Shown here: positions 17,269 through 26,574 of the stretch, piece by piece
How the letters are laid out: each line of letters starts with the position of its first letter
Position numbering within the stretch: position 1 is the first letter of the stretch
Source of the DNA: Streptomyces lasiicapitis
GTDB taxonomy: Bacteria; Actinomycetota; Actinomycetes; Streptomycetales; Streptomycetaceae
NCBI RefSeq assembly: GCF_014646335.1
Contig: NZ_BMNG01000018.1
Span: 1 to 64,000 of the forward strand
Direction: 5' to 3'
DNA: 64,000 nt
Notes under the pieces: model-generated
Seen by the model: the letters and a program-made list of their open reading frames with translations, nothing else
Databases searched by the model: none
Told to the model about the DNA's origin: nothing
Made by a program: the position numbers and the translations under genes

Positions 17269-17862
17269 ATGGCCGAAGTGGCAACGTCGCCGCGGCGGAG
17301 TCGGATCACGCCCGAGCGTGAGGCCGAGCTGTACGAAGCCGTGCTCGATCTTCTTCGTGAGGTGGGGTACGACGGGCTCACCATGGACGCCGTGGCCACC
17401 CGCACCCGGTCCAGCAAAGCCACGCTCTACCGCCAGTGGGGCGGCAAGGCGGAACTGGTCGCGCGGGCCCTCCGGCACAACAAGCCGGTGTCCGCGGCCG
17501 ACATCGACACCGGGTCGTTGCGCGGGGACCTCCTGCAGATGGTGTCCCGCCAGGACGACTGCAAGATGGAGCAGGACCAGGCGCTGATGCGGGGCCTGTT
17601 CCACGCCATCCACGGAAACCCCGAACTCCACCAGGCGATGCGGCAGTTGCTGATCGAGCCGGAGATCACCGGTCTCAACGAGCTGCTCCGCCGCGCCGTC
17701 GCGCGCGGCGAGATCGCCGCCGATCACCCCGCGCTGGAATACGTCATCCACATGCTGGTCGGCGGCTTCGTGGCCCGGGAAATCGTCGAGGAGCGCCTGC
17801 CCGACCAGGAGTTCCTGCAGAGGTACCTCAAGGCCGTGGTCCTCCCCGCCCTCGGCCTCTGA
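17269..17862 (+). CDS. TetR/AcrR family transcriptional regulator
   Basis: 197 residues. The N-terminal HTH (REAELYEAVLDLLREVGYDGLTMDAVATRTRSSKATLYRQWGGK, about 17-60) is canonical. A C-terminal TetR ligand-binding domain follows, ending in LQRYLKAVVLPALGL. ATG 17269 has AAGGAG seven bases upstream. It is followed by an MMPL transporter gene in the same direction, with three short direct repeats between them. It probably represses the transporter and itself through the palindrome at 17176. Confidence 0.9.
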   Translation: MAEVATSPRRSRITPEREAELYEAVLDLLREVGYDGLTMDAVATRTRSSKATLYRQWGGKAELVARALRHNKPVSAADIDTGSLRGDLLQMVSRQDDCKMEQDQALMRGLFHAIHGNPELHQAMRQLLIEPEITGLNELLRRAVARGEIAADHPALEYVIHMLVGGFVAREIVEERLPDQEFLQRYLKAVVLPALGL

Positions 17863-17928
17863 CCGACCCTCAACTCCCAGCAAATCCAACCCAGTTCCAC
17901 CTGACACGGCCGCTCACGTCGTCGGGCC

Positions 17929-17984
17929 GATCACTCCTGCCCCCCCGGACTGATCACCCCTGCCCTTGGGCCGATCACCCCTGC
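17929..17984 (+). repeat. Three direct repeats between tetR and MMPL gene
   Basis: GATCACTCCTGC at 17929, GATCACCCCTGC at 17952 and 17973. Spacings of 23 and 21 bp place them roughly two helical turns apart. The role is unknown; they could be an extra operator array. Confidence 0.5.
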
Positions 17985-18027
17985 TCAGAAGCCATCAGCC
18001 ACCACGACCCGACCGGGAGCACTCCCC

Positions 18028-20298
18028 GTGGCCACATTCCTGTACAAACTAGGCCGACTGTCCTTCAGGCGACGGCACTTCGTCGCCCTGATCTGGGTCG
18101 CCCTGCTGACCCTCGCCGGAGTCGGCGCGGCGTCCGCGCCCACCGCGGCGTCCAGCTCCTTCTCCGTCCCGGGGACGGAGGCCCAGAAGGCCTTCGACCT
18201 GCTCGACAAGCGCGTGCCCGAGATGAGCGCCGACGGCGCCACCGCCCGCGTGGTGTTCAAGGCGCCGGGCGGCGAGAAGGTCACCGACCCGGCCAACAAG
18301 GCCGCGATCAGCAAGACCGTCACCGCGCTCAAGTCCAGCTCGGACGAGGTGGCTTCGGCCGCCGACCCGTTCGTGGCCAAGACGGTCTCCAAGGACGGCA
18401 CGACGGCCTACGCGTCCGTGACGTACAAGGTCACCTCCATGGAGCTGACCGACGACAGCCGGGACGCCCTTGAGAAGACCACCGACGACGCCCGCACCGG
18501 CGGGATGACCGTTGAGGTCGGCGGTGCCGCGCTGCAGGCCGTGCCGCACACCGGCGCCACCGAGATCATCGGCATCGCCGTCGCGGCCGTGGTGCTCGTC
18601 ATCACCTTCGGCTCGCTGGTCGCGGCCGGGCTTCCGCTGCTGACCGCGCTGATCGGCGTGGGCATCGGCGTCTCCTCGATCGCCGCGCTCGCCAACGCGC
18701 TCGACCTCGGTACGACGACGTCGACGCTCGCGATGATGATCGGCCTCGCGGTCGGCATCGACTACGCGCTGTTCATCGTCTCCCGTTACCGCGCCGAACT
18801 CGCGGAGGGCAGGGAGCGCGAGGACGCGGCCGGCCGCGCCGTCGGCACGGCCGGGTCGGCCGTCGTCTTCGCCGGTCTGACCGTCGTGATCGCCCTCGTC
18901 GGGCTCGCGGTCGTGAACATCCCGATGCTCACCAAGATGGGCTTCGCCGCGGCGGGCACCGTCGCCATCGCCGTCCTGATCGCGCTCACGATGATCCCGG
19001 CGCTGCTCGGGTACGCGGGCAGGAAGGTCAAGCCCGCGGGGGAGAAGGGCAAGCTGCTCGGCGGCCGCAAGGCCAAGAAGTCCGGCGTGGACATGGCCTC
19101 CGGCGCGGGCGCCGCTGCCAACGGGAGCACCCCGGCCAAGGAGAACCTCGGCACCCGCTGGGCCCGCTTCGTGGCCCGTCGTCCGGTCGCCGTCCTGCTG
19201 CTCGGCATCCTCGGCCTCGGCGCCGCCGCCCTGCCGGTCTCGCAGCTCGAACTCGGACTGCCCGACGACGGCGCGCAGCCCACGTCCACGACCCAGCGCA
19301 AGGCCTACGACCTCATCGCGGACGGGTTCGGTCCTGGTTACAACGGTCCGCTGATGGTGGTCAGCGACCTCAAGGGCGTCGCCGACGCCAAGGGCGAGGC
19401 CACCGACGTACAGAAGAAGATCGCCGGCCTGGACGACGTGCTCACGGTGAGCCCGCCCCAGTTCAACAAGGCGGGCGACACCGCGATCATCAGCGTCGTG
19501 CCGTCCTCCAAGCCCAGCGGCACCGAGACCGAGAACCTGGTGCACGAGATCCGCGGCGAGGCGAAGACCGTCCAGGCGGACGGCGGCGCCGAGGTCATGG
19601 TCACCGGCACCACGGCCATGAACATCGACGTCTCGCAGAAGCTCAACGACGCGCTGCTTCCGTATCTGGCGCTGGTCGTCGGCCTCGCGTTCCTGCTCCT
19701 GATCGTGGTCTTCCGCTCGATCCTGGTCCCGCTCAAGGCGGCGCTCGGGTTCCTGCTCTCGGTGCTCGCCGCGCTCGGCGCCGTGGTCGCGGTCTTCCAA
19801 TGGGGCTGGCTGGGCTCGCTGTTCGGCGTCGAGCAGACCGGTCCGATCATGAGCATGATGCCGATCTTCATGGTGGGCGTGGTCTTCGGCCTGGCGATGG
19901 ACTACGAGGTGTTCCTCGTGACCCGGATGCGGGAGGCGTACGTCCACGGCGAGAGCCCGCACGAGGCGATCGTCACCGGGTTCAAGCACGGGGCGCGGGT
20001 CGTCTCCGCGGCGGCGGTCATCATGATCGCGGTGTTCGCCGGGTTCATCGGCTCCAGCGAGCAGATGGTCAAGATGATCGGCTTCGGCCTCGCGATCGCC
20101 GTCTTCTTCGACGCGTTCATCGTGCGCATGGCGCTTGTCCCGGCCGTGCTCGCGCTGCTCGGGCGCAAGGCCTGGTGGCTGCCGAAGCGCCTTGACCGCG
20201 TGCTGCCGAACGTGGACGTCGAGGGGGAGGGGCTTCGTACCCCGGCCGAGCAGGGCGACCCCGACCCGGACGCGGACCGGGAGCTCGTACGCGTCTGA
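18028..20298 (+). CDS. MMPL/RND family membrane transporter
   Basis: 756 residues. TM1 is near 20-38, an extracytoplasmic loop runs to about 178, and TM2-6 lie at about 180-335, including LAMMIGLAVGIDYALFIVSRYRAEL (the conserved Asp-Tyr of TM4). A cytoplasmic linker (about 335-390), TM7, a second loop and TM8-12 (about 545-720) follow, with the repeat motif VFGLAMDYEVFLVTRMREAYV. These GxDY pairs carry the proton pathway in MMPL pumps. Start GTG 18028 follows GGAGC. It is probably controlled by the upstream TetR. Substrate unknown (lipids or drugs). It ends 1 bp before the convergent ssgE. Confidence 0.9.
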   Translation: MATFLYKLGRLSFRRRHFVALIWVALLTLAGVGAASAPTAASSSFSVPGTEAQKAFDLLDKRVPEMSADGATARVVFKAPGGEKVTDPANKAAISKTVTALKSSSDEVASAADPFVAKTVSKDGTTAYASVTYKVTSMELTDDSRDALEKTTDDARTGGMTVEVGGAALQAVPHTGATEIIGIAVAAVVLVITFGSLVAAGLPLLTALIGVGIGVSSIAALANALDLGTTTSTLAMMIGLAVGIDYALFIVSRYRAELAEGREREDAAGRAVGTAGSAVVFAGLTVVIALVGLAVVNIPMLTKMGFAAAGTVAIAVLIALTMIPALLGYAGRKVKPAGEKGKLLGGRKAKKSGVDMASGAGAAANGSTPAKENLGTRWARFVARRPVAVLLLGILGLGAAALPVSQLELGLPDDGAQPTSTTQRKAYDLIADGFGPGYNGPLMVVSDLKGVADAKGEATDVQKKIAGLDDVLTVSPPQFNKAGDTAIISVVPSSKPSGTETENLVHEIRGEAKTVQADGGAEVMVTGTTAMNIDVSQKLNDALLPYLALVVGLAFLLLIVVFRSILVPLKAALGFLLSVLAALGAVVAVFQWGWLGSLFGVEQTGPIMSMMPIFMVGVVFGLAMDYEVFLVTRMREAYVHGESPHEAIVTGFKHGARVVSAAAVIMIAVFAGFIGSSEQMVKMIGFGLAIAVFFDAFIVRMALVPAVLALLGRKAWWLPKRLDRVLPNVDVEGEGLRTPAEQGDPDPDADRELVRV

Positions 20299-20299
20299 G

Positions 20300-20641
20300 T
20301 CAGTGGGGCACAGGGGCGGCCGTGTACGTACGGCGCAGGAAGCGGATCAGCGCCGAGGCGTCGAACTGCACGACCGCCACCCCCTGGGCCGAGTGGAACT
20401 CCAGGACCGTCTGGACCCGGCCGCACGGCCAGATGCTCACGTCGCCGCTCTCCGTCGGCGCCCGCAGGCCCTTCTCAAGGAGCTCGCGGGTGAAGACCCA
20501 GTCGTGCGACCCAGGGAGGCCGACCCGTACTGAACGCGGGTCGGCCTCCGGGTCGTAGCGCAGCGCGACGGGGACGACGACGTGTTCGTCGGGGGAATCC
20601 GTGACGAGGTGGGCCCGGGTGAACTGCTCGACTGCCGACAT
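20300..20641 (-). CDS. ssgE: SsgA-like sporulation/cell division protein (probably SsgE)
   Basis: 113 residues. The family pattern is clear: VPVALRYDPEADPRSVRVGL, WVFTRELLEKGLRAP, GDVSIWPCG, and LEFHSAQGVAVVQFDASALI with FLRRTY at the end. SsgA-like proteins occur only in morphologically complex actinomycetes and steer septum formation, spore wall and autolysis. The neighbouring PBPs and Ni/Co transporter match the position of ssgE (SCO3158) as I recall it, so this paralogue is favoured. Convergent with the MMPL gene. Confidence 0.85.
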   Translation of the reverse strand: MSAVEQFTRAHLVTDSPDEHVVVPVALRYDPEADPRSVRVGLPGSHDWVFTRELLEKGLRAPTESGDVSIWPCGRVQTVLEFHSAQGVAVVQFDASALIRFLRRTYTAAPVPH

Positions 20642-20752
20642 GGTGACTCCTCGTAGTCGTTCCGGCCCACGGAAAGCGGCTTCTCCCTAATGTCCCATAT
20701 GTACGTGAATGTCACGCAAGGTGGGGGGCGCTCAATCGTTGCCCGACCGCTC

Positions 20753-20769
20753 TTGCAAGCGATTCGCAA
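20753..20769. promoter_or_regulatory. Nur (nickel-responsive Fur) box candidate
   Basis: TTGCAA-GCGAT-TCGCAA fits the published Nur consensus tTGCaa-N5-ttGCAA with one deviation. It lies about 105 bp upstream of the CbiM/NikM start. No cobalamin riboswitch was recognised in 20642-20875, which favours nickel as substrate and signal. Confidence 0.6.
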
Positions 20770-20875
20770 CAACGCCCATCATTGAAAGGTTCACGAGCGA
20801 CCCGCTCGGAGCGATCCGCTCTCGTCGTGAGCGACTCCCCACGCTCATGACATGCGCCTTTCCAGGAGCACGCGC

Positions 20876-22006
20876 ATGCATGTCCCCGATGGCTTCATCA
20901 ATGCGCCCGTTTCCGTCGCCGCCGGTGCCGTAGCCGTCGGCGCCGTCGCCGTGAGCCTGCGTGGCGCGCGGCGTGAACTCGACGAACGGACGGCACCGCT
21001 CGCCGGCCTCGTCGCGGCCTTCATCTTCGCCGTACAAATGCTCAACTTCCCCGTGGCGGCCGGAACAAGCGGCCACCTGCTGGGCGGAGCACTCGCCGCG
21101 ATACTCGTCGGCCCCTACACGGCGGTGCTCTGCGTCTCCGTCGTCCTGCTCATGCAGGGGCTGCTCTTCGCCGACGGCGGCCTGACCGCGCTCGGCGTGA
21201 ACATCACGGTCATGGCGTGCGTGACGACCGTCGTGGCATACGCGATCTTCCGCGGCCTGGCGAAGGTGCTGCCCGCCGGGCGCCGCTCGGTGACGGCGGC
21301 CGCGTTCACGGCCGCGCTGGTCTCCGTACCGGCCGCTGCCGCCGCCTTCACCCTGATCTACGCCATCGGCGGCACCACGGACGTCTCCCTCGGCAAGGTC
21401 GCCACGGCCATGATCGGCGTACACGTCCTCATCGGCATCGGCGAGGCCGCGATCACGGCGCTCACGGTCGGCGCGGTGATCGCCGTCCGCCCGGACCTGG
21501 TGCACGGCGCGCGGGGCCTGACGGCGCCGCTGAAGCTGCGCGTGGGCGGCGAACTGATCGACGCACCTGCCGCGCCCGCCGCCGCCCCGGCCTCCGCTGC
21601 TTCCGCCACCTCGCACCGCAAGCTGTGGGCCGCGGGCCTGGTCACGTCCCTGGTCCTCGCGGGCTTCGTCTCCTTCTACGCCTCCACGAACCCCGACGGC
21701 CTGGAGAAGGTCGCCCACGACAAGGGCTTCGACAAGGGCGAGAAGGAGCACGACGCGGCGGACTCGCCCCTCGCGGACTACGGCGTGAAGGACATCACCA
21801 ACACCCGCCTGTCCGGCGGCCTCGCGGGCATCATCGGCGTCGGCGTGACGGTGGTCGCGGGCAGCGCGGTGTTCTGGGCGGTACGGCGGCGGCGTGCCAC
21901 GGACGGCACGGACACCGGCCCGGCGTCGACCGGCGCGGGCGTCACGGCCACCGCACCGGCCACCCCCGCCGCCACCCCCGCGGCCAAGCCCGCGGAGAAC
22001 GCCTGA
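20876..22006 (+). CDS. cbiM: ECF nickel/cobalt transporter, fused CbiM-CbiN (NikMN) substrate-binding membrane component
   Basis: 376 residues. Start MHVPDGFIN is the hallmark of CbiM/NikM, where the N-terminal Met-His coordinates the metal. AGGAG precedes ATG 20876. About seven helices span residues 5-215. From about 250 there is a second unit: one TM, the motif NPDGLEKVA of the PDGLE (CbiN/NikN) domain, and a last TM near 315-335. Fusion of M and N subunits in one chain is known. It is the first gene of a tightly coupled transporter operon and is probably under Nur control. Confidence 0.9.
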   Translation: MHVPDGFINAPVSVAAGAVAVGAVAVSLRGARRELDERTAPLAGLVAAFIFAVQMLNFPVAAGTSGHLLGGALAAILVGPYTAVLCVSVVLLMQGLLFADGGLTALGVNITVMACVTTVVAYAIFRGLAKVLPAGRRSVTAAAFTAALVSVPAAAAAFTLIYAIGGTTDVSLGKVATAMIGVHVLIGIGEAAITALTVGAVIAVRPDLVHGARGLTAPLKLRVGGELIDAPAAPAAAPASAASATSHRKLWAAGLVTSLVLAGFVSFYASTNPDGLEKVAHDKGFDKGEKEHDAADSPLADYGVKDITNTRLSGGLAGIIGVGVTVVAGSAVFWAVRRRRATDGTDTGPASTGAGVTATAPATPAATPAAKPAENA

Positions 22007-22007
22007 C

Positions 22008-22756
22008 ATGGGCGCGGGCCACGCCCACCGCCTCTACCGCCAGGGCCACTCGCCGGTGCACGCCCTGCCCCCGCACACCAAACTCACCGCCGTCTTCTGC
22101 TTCGTGGTCGTCGTGGTGTCCACGCCGCGCGAGGCGATGTGGGCGTTCGCGGCGTACGCGCTGCTGCTCGCGTCGGTGGCGTACGCGGCCCACGTACCGC
22201 CCCTGTTCTGGCTGAAGCGGCTTCTCATCGAGGTCCCGTTCGTGGCGTTCGCGCTGCTCCTTCCGTTCGTGGCGGAGGGCGAGCGGACCGAGGTCCTCGG
22301 CATGTCGCTGAGCGTGCACGGCCTGTGGGGCGCGTGGAACGTCCTGGCCAAGGGCACGCTGGGCGTGGCCGCGTCCGTCCTGCTCGCCGCCACCACCGAC
22401 CTGCGCGAACTGCTCCTGGGGCTGCAGCGGTTGAAGCTGCCGCCGCTCCTCGTACAGATCGCGTCCTTCATGATCCGGTACGGGGACGTCGTCACGGACG
22501 AGATGCGGCGCATGAAGATCGCGCGCGAGTCCCGCGGCTTCGAGGCGCGCGGCGTGCGCCAATGGGGCGTGCTCGCCAAGTCGGCGGGCGCGCTGTTCAT
22601 CCGCTCCTACGAACGCGGCGAACGCGTGCACCTCGCCATGGTCAGCCGGGGCTACGCGGGGTCGATGCCGGTCATCGACGAGGCGACGGCGACCCGCGCC
22701 CAGTGGACGTACGCCCTGACCCTGCCCCTGACCGCCCTAGCCGTCTGCCTGTTGGG

Positions 22757-22772
<16 letters not shown>
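22008..22772 (+). CDS. cbiQ: ECF transporter transmembrane component (CbiQ/NikQ)
   Basis: 254 residues with about 5-6 hydrophobic segments. The cytosolic coupling region is MRRMKIARESRGFEARG (the A-R-x-x-R-G helix typical of EcfT/CbiQ) followed by a second similar SRGYAGS motif. It begins 1 bp after the cbiM stop and overlaps the ATPase gene, so all three are co-translated. It links the M subunit to the ATPase. Confidence 0.9.
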
Positions 22773-23564
<792 letters not shown>

Positions 23565-23587
<23 letters not shown>

Positions 23588-24785
23588 GGTGGACGGCGCG
23601 GCAGTGCACGGCACGGTGGCCGACGGGTTCGAGCCGGTGCGGGACGCCTTCGTACGGAACTTCGCGGCGCTGGGTGAGCGAGGTGCCGGGGTCGTGGTGT
23701 ACCGGGACGGGCGGCCGGTGGTGGACCTGTGGGGCGGGGTGCGGGACTTCGACGGCACCGAGCCGGTCGACGGCGCCGACCCGGCCGCCCCCTGGGAGCG
23801 CGGCACCGCGCAGGTAGTCCGCTCGGCGACCAAGGGTGTCGCCGCGGCCGCCCTGCTCCTCCTCCACCAGCGCGGGGAGCTCGACCTGGACGCCCCGGTC
23901 GGCGCGTACTGGCCGGAGTTCAAGGCCCACGGCAAGGACCGCGTCCTCGTACGCCATGTCCTCGCGCACCGGGCCGGGGTGCCCGCCCTCGACCGCCCGC
24001 TGACGCCGGAGCAGGCCCTCGACCCGGACGCGGCCGCCGCCGCGGTGGCCGCGCAGGCGCCCTTCTGGGAGCCGGGGACGGATCACGGCTACCACGCGCA
24101 CACGTACAGCTGGCTGACCGGGGAGCTGGTGCGGCGCGTGACCGGGCGGTCGATCCGGGACTTCGTCGCCGACGAGATCGCCGGGCCGCTCGGCCTCGGC
24201 CTGTGGATCGGGTTGCCCGCCTCCGAGGCGGGGCGGGTGGGGCGGCTCGGGCGCCTCGACGTGCCCACGGCAGGGGGGCTGCGTACGCGGCCGAAGCCGC
24301 AGGTCTCCGAGGCGTACCGGGATCCGGCGTCCCTCACGCGGCGCGCGTTCGACGTGGTGTCGCCGTTCCCCGACGAGAACTCCGCCGCGTACCGCTCGGC
24401 GGTCCTGCCCGCGTCGAACGGCATCGCCACGGCGGGAGGTCTGGCTGGGTTCTACGCGTCCCTCATCGGCGAAGTCGACTCCGGTACGCGGTTGTTCGAC
24501 CCGTCGACCCTTGCCCTCGCCCGCGCGGAGGCGTCCGCCGGGGCCGACCGGGTCCTGGTCGTCCACACCCGACTCGGCCTCGGCTACATGCTCCACGGCG
24601 GCGCGTCGCCCCTCCTCGGCGCCGAGTCGTTCGGCCACCCCGGGCGGGGCGGGGCCCTCGGCTTCGCGGATCCCGGGGCCGGGATTGCCTTCGGCTATGT
24701 GACGAACGGGATGGGGAAGGGGGTTACGGCGGACGCGCGGGCGCAGGGGTTGGTGCGGGCGGTGCGGGTTGCCGCGGCTGCGTAG
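23565..24785 (+). CDS. Serine hydrolase, beta-lactamase class C/EstB-like
   Basis: 406 residues. The S-x-x-K motif is SATK (about residue 89; VVRSATKGVAAAAL), the Tyr motif is YHAHTYSWLTGELVRR (about 176) and the last motif is HPGRGGALGF, as in esterases and D-aminopeptidases of the class C fold. No signal peptide is evident, so it probably acts in the cytoplasm. It overlaps the transporter ATPase gene by 23 bp; ATG 23574 is an alternative start. The functional link to metal transport is unclear. Two hairpin repeats follow. Confidence 0.8.
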
Positions 24786-24842
24786 CCCCCAGGCCCGCCC
24801 CTTCCCGTAACCAGGGGCTGCCGCCCCTGGACCCCCGTCATG

Positions 24843-24908
24843 CATGGGGCTGCGCCCCTCTCCCCGCTATCGCCGCTTCGCGGCTCGTCCTCAATCGCCG
24901 GACGGGCT
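24843..24908 (-). repeat. Dispersed intergenic hairpin repeat, copy 3
   Basis: Minus-strand reading: AGCCCGTCCGGCGATTGAGG continuing ACGAGCCGCGAAGCGGCGA, then GGGGCGCAGCCCC. It faces copy 4. Confidence 0.7.
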
Positions 24909-24956
24909 ATACCTAGCCGGCGGGGCCGTATCTTGCCGGTGCGGCGGGGTTTTTTA

Positions 24957-25038
24957 GCCCGTCCGGCGTTTGAGGACGAGGCGCGGAGCGCCGATACGGG
25001 GTCTGGGGCGGAGCCCCAGTTTCGGGAAGGGGCGGGAT
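24957..25038 (+). repeat. Dispersed intergenic hairpin repeat, copy 4
   Basis: AGCCCGTCCGGCGTTTGAGG continuing ACGAGGCGCGGAGCGCCGA, then GGGGTCTGGGGCGGAGCCCC. Copies 3 and 4 point at each other across about 50 bp and fill the convergent junction 24786-25066. Confidence 0.7.
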
Positions 25039-25066
25039 TGGGGAAAGCCCCGCAGGGCCCCCGGCC

Positions 25067-25918
25067 TCAACCCGCATGCAACATCAACCCGATCCCCGCA
25101 ACCATCACCCCCGCAGCCACCATCCGCGACAACCCGAACCGCTCCTTGAAGAACACGGCCCCGATGGCAGCGCCGACGATGATGGAGGACTCGCGGAGGG
25201 CGGAGATCGGGGCGAGGTCGGCCCGAGTCTGCGCCCAGAGCACAAGCCCGTACGCAGCGACGGAAAGCGCGGCACCCAGCAGCCCGACCCCGACGAACGG
25301 CCGAAGCCGCGCCCCCAGCTCCCCCCGCCACCGCCAAGCGGCATACGCGGGCACAGCGATCCCCTCAAGCACCATCAGCCAGGCGATGTACCCAATCGAC
25401 GTCCCGGAGGCCCGCACCCCGAGCCCGTCCACGACGGTGTAGGCGGCGATGGAGACACCAGTGGCCAGTGCAGCCCCGATCGCAGCCCAGTCGGGCCGCT
25501 TCCCGGACCCCCGGATCCCCCAGAGCGCGAGCCCGGTGAGCCCGGCCGAGCAGACGACGACGCCCGCGGCCTGCCACCCGCCGGGCACCTCCCCGGCGAA
25601 CACGGCGGCAAGGATCGTCACGACGAGTGGGGCGCTGCCGCGGGCGATGGGGTAGGCCTGCCCGAAGTCGCCGAGCCGGAAGGACCGCATGAGGAGGGCC
25701 ATGTAGGCGACGTGGAGGACGGCGGAGAGGAGGAGGTAGGGCCAGGCCTCGGCGGCGGGGAACGGGGCGAAGGGGGCCATGGCGAGGCCGATGAGGAGAC
25801 CGCCGCCGGATATGAGGGTGAAGGCGACGAGCTTGTCGGTGATGTGGTGGGCGATCGCGTTCCAGCTCGCGTGGGTGACGGCGGCGAGCAGCACGGCCCC
25901 CGCGACGAGCGGGGTCAC
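25067..25918 (-). CDS. EamA/DMT family permease
   Basis: 283 residues with about ten hydrophobic helices arranged as two EamA repeats (first around PLVVTILAAVFAGE, second around APISALRESSIIVGAAIGAVFFKERFG, each with the conserved Glu near the end). Such proteins move amino acids, nucleosides or drugs. GTG 25918 is chosen because it overlaps the stop of the upstream YbaK gene (GTGA) and the first helix starts at once; upstream codons give a non-membrane Arg-rich leader. Confidence 0.8.
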   Translation of the reverse strand: MTPLVAGAVLLAAVTHASWNAIAHHITDKLVAFTLISGGGLLIGLAMAPFAPFPAAEAWPYLLLSAVLHVAYMALLMRSFRLGDFGQAYPIARGSAPLVVTILAAVFAGEVPGGWQAAGVVVCSAGLTGLALWGIRGSGKRPDWAAIGAALATGVSIAAYTVVDGLGVRASGTSIGYIAWLMVLEGIAVPAYAAWRWRGELGARLRPFVGVGLLGAALSVAAYGLVLWAQTRADLAPISALRESSIIVGAAIGAVFFKERFGLSRMVAAGVMVAGIGLMLHAG

Positions 25919-26484
25919 AGACCGGGTCCGGCGGCCTCGCGGGGGGCGGGTGCGGCGGTCTCGCGCGGGGTGGGCGCGGCGGTCTCGCGCACGTCGACGA
26001 GCGTGGCGCCCGCGTGGGCGATCAGGTCCTTCGGGGCCATGGGGAAGACGGTGTAGGGGGTGCCGGCCGCGGCCCACACCACGGAGTGGTCGAGGAGGGA
26101 CCGGTCGGCGAGGACGCGGGTACGGGTGGCGTGCCCGAAGGGCGGGACCCCGCCGATCGCGTACCCGGTGGCCTCGCGCACGACGTCCGCCTTGGCCCGG
26201 GTCACCTTCTCCACGCCCAGCTCCCGCTGGACCAGCTCCACGTCGACCCGGGAGGCGCCGTCCATCAGGACGAGTACGGGCACCCCGTCCGCCGCGAAGA
26301 TCAGCGACTTGCAGATCTGGCTGAGCTCGCAGCCGATCGCGGCGGCCGCCTCGGCGGCGGTACGCGTCTGGTCGGGGAAGCGGCGGATCTCGGCGGGAAG
26401 CGCGTCGAGGCCGAGCTCGCGCACGGCCTCGACGAAACGGGGGTTGGCGCCGGATGCGCCCTCGGCGTTGTCCGTAGTGCTCAT
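25915..26484 (-). CDS. YbaK/EbsC family aminoacyl-tRNA deacylase
   Basis: 189 residues from ATG 26484. Conserved elements are ELSQICKSLIF (the catalytic-site Lys), VLMDGASRVDVELVQ, TGYAIGGVPPFGH and the closing hydrophobic strand. The family hydrolyses mischarged tRNAs, usually Cys-tRNA(Pro) or Ala-tRNA(Pro). The C-terminus has an extra repeat ETAAPTPRETAAPAPREAAG not seen in typical members. It is translationally coupled to the downstream DMT permease. Confidence 0.85.
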   Translation of the reverse strand: MSTTDNAEGASGANPRFVEAVRELGLDALPAEIRRFPDQTRTAAEAAAAIGCELSQICKSLIFAADGVPVLVLMDGASRVDVELVQRELGVEKVTRAKADVVREATGYAIGGVPPFGHATRTRVLADRSLLDHSVVWAAAGTPYTVFPMAPKDLIAHAGATLVDVRETAAPTPRETAAPAPREAAGPGL

Positions 26485-26574
26485 GCGCCGCACGCTAGCG
26501 GTACGTGTGTGGGCCACGCGACCACGTATCCGCATACCGGACGCGAGGCCGAGGGCCGCACACGAAACCGCAGG

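Noticed and set aside
20642-20875. Cobalamin riboswitch before the ECF transporter.
   Set aside because: No B12-box-like sequence or long structured leader was recognised; a Nur box fits better.
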